Below are positions 1 through 5,301 of a stretch of 11,580 nucleotides of DNA, piece by piece. This DNA is from Planctomycetaceae bacterium (GTDB lineage: Bacteria > Planctomycetota > Planctomycetia > Planctomycetales > Planctomycetaceae). Each line of letters opens with the position of its first letter. The first letter of the stretch is position 1. The notes under the pieces are model-generated. The model saw nothing but the letters and a program-made list of their open reading frames with translations, did no database searches and was not told where the DNA came from. Where the stretch lies: assembly GCA_003445035.1 (NCBI GenBank), contig DLVV01000026.1:1-11580 (forward strand), given 5' to 3'. The position numbers were made by a program, and so were the translations under genes.

Positions 1-1916
1 GATGTCATCAGCAGCCGGTGCAGTTGCTTGAGGCTCCAGCCCTGCCGGATGAATTCGGTGGCGAGCCAGTCGAGCAAACGGGGGTGCGTGGGCCGTATGC
101 CGAGCGTGCCGAGGTCACCGGGGGTGGGAGCCAGGCCGCGACCGAAATGGTGCATCCAGCTGCGGTTGACGATCACGCGTGTGACCAGGGGATGTTGGCC
201 GTCGGTCAGTCGCTTCGCCCAGGCCAGCCGACGGCCGGTCGAGGTGATGGCCTTGTCGTTGGCCGGCAGTTCGACGGGAGCCGTTGTGGTCACCGCCAGG
301 ATCGAGAGGTCCGACGGGGTGACCGGTTCCCTGGGCTGGTTGATGTCACCCCTGAAAAAGACCTTGGTCACCGGCACCGCTCCGCTGTCCTCGGTGAGGA
401 CGCGGATATAGGTCTGCTCGGGCTTGGTGGCCCTCAAGTCGGTGGCCCGCTTGGCGATCGCCTTGAGAGTGTTGGCGGCCTTCTGGTCATAGAGGTACAG
501 CGATCCGGCCGAGACGTTGAGACTGGGGAATTTCTTGAGCAGCGCGAGTTGTTCGGGAGTCCGTTTCTTGGCGGCGGTCTTGCGGGCCTCGCGGGCTTTC
601 TTCCGGATCGCCTCGGGCAGCTTGGCCACCTCCTTGTCGAAGGTCTGCTGGATGAAGACGTTCTGTTTGCCGGTCCGCTCGGCGTCGATCTTCTTGGCTT
701 CGCCCTCGATCTTGGCGGCCTCGGACTTGTTGTCATCGGTGTAGAGCGAGATCAGCCGCCCCCCCGGCTTTTTCCAGCGGGCGACGTTGAGCGCCGGCTC
801 GAAGATGGCTCGCAGGCGGTAGTAGTCGACCTGCGGAATCGGGTCGTAGCGGTGATTGTGACACTGCGCACAACCAACCGTCAGTCCGAGAATCGCGGTG
901 GAGACCACCTTGAGCGTCTCGGCGATGACCTGGTTGCGGTTGGCGACATTGTTGGAACCGGCCGTGCCGTCCGGCGCGGTTCTCAGGAATCCCGTCGCCG
1001 TCAGCAGCCGGATCTGTTCAGCCGTGAGGTTCTGGTAGGGGAGCTTGACCAGTTCGTCTCCGGCAAGTTGTTCGACCAGGAAGCGGTTCCAGGGCCGGTC
1101 GGCGTTGTGACCGGCGATGACCCAGTCGCGGTATTTCCAGGCCCATTTTCGCTGTGGGTCGGTGTTGGTCACTCCCTCGCTGTCGGCGTACCCGGCCGCG
1201 TCGAGCCAGTGGCGGCCCCAGCGTTCGCCGTAGTGCGGGCTGGCCAGCAGTCGGTCGATCAGCCGCTCCCACGCGCCCGCGGCCGTGTCGGCCAGGAACC
1301 GTCTCTGTTGTGCCGGCGTCGGTGGCAGGCCCAGCAGGTCGAACGTCGCTCGCCGCAGCAGGGTCGGCCTGGCCGCCGATCCGGCCAGGCCGTGACCGGC
1401 GGCTTCGAGTTGTGACTGGATGAACAGGTCGACGGGATTGCGGATTCTCCCGGCCTCTCGAACCGTCGGCGGCTGCGGTCGCCGGACGGGCTGGAAGGCC
1501 CAGAACTCGCGATCGTCTTCAGTGAACTGGAATCCTCGGCCCAGGGTCTTTGGTTCGGGGCGGACCGTCGACGCTCCGGTGGCGATCCACTTTCGCAGCA
1601 CTGCGATCTGTCCGGGAGTCAGCTTCTTGCTGTCTTTCCCCGGAGGCATTTCGCCGGTGGTCACCCGTTCGATCAGCAGGCTCTCGCCGGGTTTTCCGAC
1701 CACGATCGATGCGCCGGATTCTCCGCCGGCGATCAGGAACCGTTTCAGCCGGAGATCCAGTCCCCCCTTCAGCTTGTCGGTATCGCCGTGGCACTCGAAG
1801 CAGTGGGCCTTGAAGATGGCCCGCACGTCGCGCTCGAATGTCAACGCGGGTGGTGCTGCCGTGGAGAGAGATGGCAGGAGGCCGATCAGCAGTGTGGGAA
1901 CAGCCAGGATTCGCAT
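1..1916 (-). CDS. Secreted PSCyt1-DUF1549-DUF1553 cytochrome-like protein, partial (C-terminus beyond left edge)
   Basis: The reading frame is open from an ATG at 1916 to the left edge with no stop, giving 638 complete codons; the C-terminus lies outside the window. Residues 1-20 form a Sec-type signal peptide (MRILAVPTLL..., likely cut near S-T-A-A). Residues 25-120 resemble PSCyt1: a haem-binding-type motif C39-F-E-C42-H43 and a later G-E-M-P-P-G-K, where the Met could be the second axial ligand. DUF1549 follows (about 155-365), with L-L-A-S-P-H-Y-G-E-R-W and C349-A-Q-C352-H353-N-H355. A Lys/Glu-rich segment at about 397-465 looks helical. DUF1553 starts near 555 (R-R-L-A-W-A-K-R-L-T-D) and includes N584-R-S-W-M-H-H-F-G-R-G. 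These domains are known from planctomycetes and have no established activity; a periplasmic or surface redox role is inferred. There is no clear Shine-Dalgarno sequence. The gene is divergent from the PQQ-propeller gene. Confidence 0.93.
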   Translation of the reverse strand, partial: MRILAVPTLLIGLLPSLSTAAPPALTFERDVRAIFKAHCFECHGDTDKLKGGLDLRLKRFLIAGGESGASIVVGKPGESLLIERVTTGEMPPGKDSKKLTPGQIAVLRKWIATGASTVRPEPKTLGRGFQFTEDDREFWAFQPVRRPQPPTVREAGRIRNPVDLFIQSQLEAAGHGLAGSAARPTLLRRATFDLLGLPPTPAQQRRFLADTAAGAWERLIDRLLASPHYGERWGRHWLDAAGYADSEGVTNTDPQRKWAWKYRDWVIAGHNADRPWNRFLVEQLAGDELVKLPYQNLTAEQIRLLTATGFLRTAPDGTAGSNNVANRNQVIAETLKVVSTAILGLTVGCAQCHNHRYDPIPQVDYYRLRAIFEPALNVARWKKPGGRLISLYTDDNKSEAAKIEGEAKKIDAERTGKQNVFIQQTFDKEVAKLPEAIRKKAREARKTAAKKRTPEQLALLKKFPSLNVSAGSLYLYDQKAANTLKAIAKRATDLRATKPEQTYIRVLTEDSGAVPVTKVFFRGDINQPREPVTPSDLSILAVTTTAPVELPANDKAITSTGRRLAWAKRLTDGQHPLVTRVIVNRSWMHHFGRGLAPTPGDLGTLGIRPTHPRLLDWLATEFIRQGWSLKQLHRLLMT

Positions 1917-1985
1917 CGGGGCAACCAGGGGAGTGGTGGGTGGCCGCGCGGGGGGATTTCCGTTTGGCCGGAGGAATCTTCAACG

Positions 1986-2014
1986 ATTCTCGACTACCCC
2001 CCGGCTGCAGGCAA
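1986..2014 (-). promoter_or_regulatory. Possible sigma70-like promoter for the PSCyt1-DUF1549-DUF1553 gene
   Basis: On the minus strand TTGCCT (2014-2009) is followed after 17 bases by GAGAAT (1991-1986). This would start transcription about 60 bases before the ATG at 1916. The spacing is ideal, but each hexamer departs from consensus (TTGACA, TATAAT), so the call is tentative. It sits in the 212-base divergent region between two genes read outward, where a promoter is required on each strand. Confidence 0.3.
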
Positions 2015-2047
2015 GGTCAGCCATGTTGAACCCGGGCCGGTGCGGCG

Positions 2048-2076
2048 TTGCCCGACCCGTTCGGCTCGGGTACACC
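2048..2076 (+). promoter_or_regulatory. Possible promoter for the PQQ-propeller cluster
   Basis: TTGCCC (2048-2053), a 17-base spacer and TACACC (2071-2076) lie about 50 bases before the ATG at 2129. Both boxes are imperfect. The spacer holds a short inverted repeat, ACCCG...CGGGT, that could be an operator or chance in GC-rich DNA. If this is a real promoter, transcription starts downstream of the TTG at 2048, which rules out that upstream codon as a translation start. Confidence 0.25.
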
Positions 2077-2128
2077 TAGGGCGACACGTACCTCGTCATC
2101 GCCTTTGAACGAGCACTGGGAGCAGACA

Positions 2129-3412
2129 ATGACCGGCCACATTTTCAGCGTCATCCGTCGGCAATCGGCCATTTTTCGGGGACTGTTGCTGTTGGCTGCG
2201 GTCGTCACCTCCTCGGCCACCGCTGGCGACTGGCCGGGGTTCCTCGGGCCCAGCCGCAATGGGATCAGTTCCGAGACCGGGCTGGTGGACACGTTTCCTG
2301 CAACCGGCCCCAGGGAGGCCTGGCGGGTGTCCGGGGGCGTGGGGATGTCGGGCCTGGCCGTCGCCGATGGTCGGGTGGTGACCCTGGTTGAGTCGGGCAC
2401 GAAGCAGCAGGTCTGGGCACTGGACTTCGCCAGCGGCAAGACGCTCTGGAAGACCGACGTGGCGGCCGCCTACCGCAACGGCATGGGCAACGGGGCCCGG
2501 GCGACTCCGACGATCGCCGGCGGCCGGGTTGTCGTGTTCACCGGGGAAGGCCGTCTGTTGGCGCTCGACGCCAAGACGGGGAAGGTTTCCTGGCAGCAGG
2601 ATGTGATCACGTCGCTCAAGGGGCGGGTGGCCGATTACGGAATGGCCTGCTCACCGCTGGTCGTCGGTGACCTGGTGGTGGTCACCCCGGGTGCCCCGCG
2701 TGCCGCGGTGGCCGCCTACAACCTGTCCGATGGCGAGTCGGCCTGGACCGCCGGCAGTGGCTCGGCCGGCTATTCCTCTCCGACGGTGCTCACCGCCGGT
2801 GGCCGTCGACAGGTCGTGGCCTTTCTCGGTGACCGGGCCCTGGGACTCGACCCGGCCAAGGGCACGTCGTTGTGGAGCCACCCGTACGTGACCGATTTCG
2901 AATGCAACATCGCGACGCCGCTGGTCCACAAGGGCCGGGTGTTTCTCTCGTCAGGCGAAAACCACGGCAGCGTGATGCTCGAGCTGAAGAAGTCCGGCAC
3001 GGCGTTCACCCCGGCTGTCGCCTGGCAGTCCCAGGGACGCCTCGCGGTCATGCGGAACGAGTGGCAGACCTCGGTCCTGCTGGGTGGACATCTCTACGGC
3101 ATGGACAACGTGGGCGGCGCCGGTCCGATCACTCACCTGGGCTGTGTCGATGCGGCCACCGGCAAGCTGGCCTGGAAACAGAACCGCTTCGGCAAGGGCA
3201 ACCTGATCGCCGCCGACGGCAAGCTGTGGATCAGCACGATCCGCGGTGACCTCGTCCTGGTGGCCGCCTCGCCCAAGGGCTTCCGTGAACTGGCCCGTGC
3301 CGAGGTGATCGGTCCAACCCGCCAGGCACCCGCACTGGCCCACGGCAAGCTGTTGCTGCGGGACGATGCCCAGATCGTCTGCCTGGACGTGAAGAAGCCC
3401 GCCGCCAAGTAG
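2129..3412 (+). CDS. Secreted PQQ-type beta-propeller repeat protein (BamB/quinoprotein-like fold)
   Basis: The 427-residue protein starts at ATG 2129, preceded by GGGAG (2118-2122) at 6-base spacing. The frame stays open upstream to a TTG at 2048, but the signal peptide begins properly only at 2129. Residues 1-32 are a Sec signal (R-R, hydrophobic G-L-L-L-L-A-A-V-V, cut near A-T-A). The mature protein opens with D-W-P-G-F-L-G-P, typical of planctomycete PQQ-repeat proteins. Propeller blades are marked by L-D-x-x-x-G-x-x-x-W strands at about 95-111 (V-W-A-L-D-F-A-S-G-K-T-L-W), 143-155, 194-206, 237-249 and 337-349, with a closing strand at 416-420. The repeats show the fold, not an activity: such proteins serve as binding scaffolds (BamB) or lack known function, and I see nothing that marks a quinoprotein dehydrogenase. 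It heads a cluster with the next two genes, with a 44-base gap. Confidence 0.9.
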   Translation: MTGHIFSVIRRQSAIFRGLLLLAAVVTSSATAGDWPGFLGPSRNGISSETGLVDTFPATGPREAWRVSGGVGMSGLAVADGRVVTLVESGTKQQVWALDFASGKTLWKTDVAAAYRNGMGNGARATPTIAGGRVVVFTGEGRLLALDAKTGKVSWQQDVITSLKGRVADYGMACSPLVVGDLVVVTPGAPRAAVAAYNLSDGESAWTAGSGSAGYSSPTVLTAGGRRQVVAFLGDRALGLDPAKGTSLWSHPYVTDFECNIATPLVHKGRVFLSSGENHGSVMLELKKSGTAFTPAVAWQSQGRLAVMRNEWQTSVLLGGHLYGMDNVGGAGPITHLGCVDAATGKLAWKQNRFGKGNLIAADGKLWISTIRGDLVLVAASPKGFRELARAEVIGPTRQAPALAHGKLLLRDDAQIVCLDVKKPAAK

Positions 3413-3456
3413 GACGTGATCCCACATCACCCAGCAAACAGAAAGGCCCGTCGACC

Positions 3457-4317
3457 ATGCCCGCCGAGTTGCTCGATCGCGAGGAGTACGTCGAGCAGGC
3501 GTACTTCTTCCGGGCTTATCGCGAACGGCTTGCCGATGCGGTGCCGTCCCAGGAGATCCTCGCGCAGGTCCGCGAGGAGTTGCTCAGCAACACCCGGTTG
3601 CCGGTGGCGTTGGAAGTGATCGAGGGTGAGTTGCTGTTGCGGGGACAACTGGTCGACGGCATGCAGCACCTCGGCCACTATTTCACTCCGTTCCAGATCT
3701 TCGTGATCGGGCAGTCGGAGGACGAGAAGGCGAAGTTCGACCAGTACACGGCGTTGCACGTGCTCGAGAAGGAGGCCGAGTACCGTGCCGAGGAGCCGAC
3801 TCCGCAGGGGCTGTTCATCTACCACTTCGAGGCGATCTCGCGGAATCATCTCGGGTACGACCGTGGTCTCGAGGCGGTTGCTGCCGACCCGATCTACACC
3901 GAGGAATTCCGTGACTGGATCCTGAGGATCCGGACCGAACTGGGGACGATCGATTTTGCCGACATGATCTATGTCCGCAGCGAGCAGGTGGTTGTCGACC
4001 AGCGGCGGCAGCGGGGGATTGACGACTGGGAGGCCGGTTATCCGATCCTGTTCGGGGCCAAGGAGGGTCGCATCGCCAAGGCCAACCGGAGCAAGGACCC
4101 ACTGTACATGTTCGCCGCACTTCAGCGGCAACTGCATTACCCCGAGGTGCCGCGGACCCCAAAGGCCCAGGAGGTCGAGCTCGATCCCGTTCTCGAGCGG
4201 CGGTTGGTGATCATAGAAAAGCGATTGCAACTGGCTGAAGCCGAGCTCAAAGGCGGCGTGGATCTCACCGAGTTCTACGCAAGTTCCGACGACGGGCTGA
4301 CACCGCTGGACCAGTGA
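3457..4317 (+). CDS. Uncharacterised 286-residue cytoplasmic protein
   Basis: I do not recognise this family. The ATG at 3457 has GAAAGG (3441-3446) at 10-base spacing. The protein has no signal peptide and no membrane segment, and it contains no cysteine at all. It is rich in charged and aromatic residues. Notable stretches are Y11-V-E-Q-A-Y-F-F-R-A-Y-R-E-R (11-24), F76-T-P-F-Q-I-F-V-I-G (76-85), Y122-H-F-E-A-I-S-R-N-H-L-G-Y-D (122-135) and Y195-P-I-L-F-G-A-K-E-G (195-204). Residues 243-266 are heptad-like with many Leu, Glu and Arg, so a C-terminal coiled coil is likely. Codon usage and base composition match the neighbours, which argues against recent transfer. It lies 44 bases after the propeller gene and 31 before the methyltransferase gene, so co-transcription is likely. 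A regulatory or adaptor role is only a guess. Confidence 0.85.
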   Translation: MPAELLDREEYVEQAYFFRAYRERLADAVPSQEILAQVREELLSNTRLPVALEVIEGELLLRGQLVDGMQHLGHYFTPFQIFVIGQSEDEKAKFDQYTALHVLEKEAEYRAEEPTPQGLFIYHFEAISRNHLGYDRGLEAVAADPIYTEEFRDWILRIRTELGTIDFADMIYVRSEQVVVDQRRQRGIDDWEAGYPILFGAKEGRIAKANRSKDPLYMFAALQRQLHYPEVPRTPKAQEVELDPVLERRLVIIEKRLQLAEAELKGGVDLTEFYASSDDGLTPLDQ

Positions 4318-4348
4318 GATTCGGCGAAGAGAGGGAGCTGGGACGCCG

Positions 4349-5158
4349 ATGACCGCTGGTGAACCCGACCTGGTCGGACCCGAAATTCTCGACGGGCATC
4401 TCTACGATTATCCGGCCTACTACGACCTGGTCTTCGGCAGCGACTGCGCCGCCGAAACGGCCTTCTTCGAGGACTGTTTCCGACAACTGGCTCGGCGGCC
4501 GGTCGAGCGGATTTTCGAGCCGGCCTGTGGCACCGGGCGGCTGCTGTACCGCCTGTCCCGACGCGGTTACTCGGTTTCCGGCAATGATCTCAATCCGCAC
4601 GCGGTCGCCTACTGCAACGCGAGATTTGAACGGGCCGGCTGGGATCCGCCGGCGGTGCTGGGCGACATGGCCGACTTCCGTCTCCGTCGCAAGGTCGATG
4701 CGGCCTTCAACACGATCAACAGTTTCCGGCATCTCGACAACGAGAACGCCGCACGCAGTCACCTCGGTTGCGTCGCCGCCGCCCTGGCCCGGGGGGGGCT
4801 TTACCTGCTGGGTCTTCATCTGACGCCGACCCGCGGGCCACGTGACATGGGGGAAAGCTGGACGGCCCGGCGGGGGCACCTGGGGATTGTCTCGAACCTG
4901 CAGAGCATTTCGATTGATCGTCGCCGGCGGGTCGAGAAGTTCGCGATGAGTTTCGATGTCTACACGCCGACCCGCCATCGGAGGATCGAGGGGATCCTCG
5001 AGTACCGCACGTACACCCTGGAGCAGATCCGGAGGTCGGTTGAATCGGTGCCGTCGCTGGAGTGGATCGAAACGTTTGATTTCGCCTACGACATCTCGCG
5101 ACCGGTCGTCGTCGACAATCTGACCGAGGACGTGGTCCTGGTGCTGCGGAAACGTTGA
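4349..5158 (+). CDS. Class I SAM-dependent methyltransferase
   Basis: The 269-residue cytoplasmic protein should transfer a methyl group from S-adenosylmethionine; the acceptor cannot be read from sequence. The Rossmann-type core begins near residue 50. Motif I is E57-P-A-C-G-T-G-R64, followed by the acidic end of strand 2 at D80 (S-G-N-D-L-N-P). Motif II is G105-D-M-A-D-F110, and the strand 4 region is V116-D-A-A-F-N-T-I-N-S-F126 with H128-L. A G-G-L-Y-L-L-G-L strand follows. An N-terminal segment, L18-Y-D-Y-P-A-Y-Y-D-L, is common in small-molecule methyltransferases of the Methyltransf_11/25 type. The start at 4349 is supported by GAGAGGGA (4329-4336) and the closer GGGA (4340-4343). A run of eight G (4791-4798) lies inside the gene. 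It is 31 bases after the preceding gene, probably in the same transcript. Confidence 0.9.
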   Translation: MTAGEPDLVGPEILDGHLYDYPAYYDLVFGSDCAAETAFFEDCFRQLARRPVERIFEPACGTGRLLYRLSRRGYSVSGNDLNPHAVAYCNARFERAGWDPPAVLGDMADFRLRRKVDAAFNTINSFRHLDNENAARSHLGCVAAALARGGLYLLGLHLTPTRGPRDMGESWTARRGHLGIVSNLQSISIDRRRRVEKFAMSFDVYTPTRHRRIEGILEYRTYTLEQIRRSVESVPSLEWIETFDFAYDISRPVVVDNLTEDVVLVLRKR

Positions 5159-5179
5159 GGCCGAACGCATCCACACTGA

Positions 5180-5209
5180 TTGACCCGTCCGGTGGGATGG
5201 CCGTAGAAT
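5180..5209 (+). promoter_or_regulatory. Sigma70-like promoter ahead of the DUF1549/DUF1501/PPC cluster
   Basis: TTGACC (5180-5185) and TAGAAT (5204-5209) are separated by 18 bases, matching the sigma70 consensus at five of six and four to five of six positions. It is the best promoter match in the window. It lies in the 143-base gap after the methyltransferase gene and predicts a start near 5216 and a leader of about 85 bases. It suggests that the second plus-strand cluster is a separate transcription unit from the first. Confidence 0.55.
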
Positions 5210-5250
5210 AGCGTTGAGCAGGGGCCGGTACGGGCTCTCTGGTTCCCACC

Positions 5251-5280
5251 GCCGGTTGTTGATTCCTTCCTTGAACCGGC
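5251..5280 (+). promoter_or_regulatory. Stem-loop in the leader of the DUF1549/DUF1553 gene
   Basis: GCCGGTT (5251-5257) and AACCGGC (5274-5280) are perfectly complementary over 7 bp and enclose a 16-base pyrimidine-rich loop containing CCTTCCTT. The element ends 21 bases before the ATG at 5302 and lies inside the predicted leader. An upstream GCCGGT (5224-5229) could pair with the same ACCGGC arm, so two exclusive structures are possible. No T-run follows, so it is not a standard terminator. Function is not shown. Confidence 0.35.
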
Positions 5281-5301
5281 TCGTTTGCTGCGTTGCCAAC
5301 A

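Noticed and set aside
18..1415. Long plus-strand open frame opposite the PSCyt1-DUF1549-DUF1553 gene
   Set aside because: Its translation is low-complexity (Gly, Arg, Val, Leu) with no recognisable domain, while the minus strand gives a continuous match to three known domains. Long antisense frames are expected in GC-rich coding DNA.
2048..2128. Upstream TTG extension of the PQQ-propeller gene
   Set aside because: The added 27 residues would bury the signal peptide, and a good ribosome binding site precedes ATG 2129.
1917..2128. Possible small gene in the divergent intergenic region
   Set aside because: Short frames here have no ribosome binding site or recognisable product; the space is better explained by two outward promoters.
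3416..3430. GTGAT-CCCAC-ATCAC inverted repeat after the propeller gene
   Set aside because: A 5-bp stem with no T-run is too weak to call a terminator, and the next gene follows closely.
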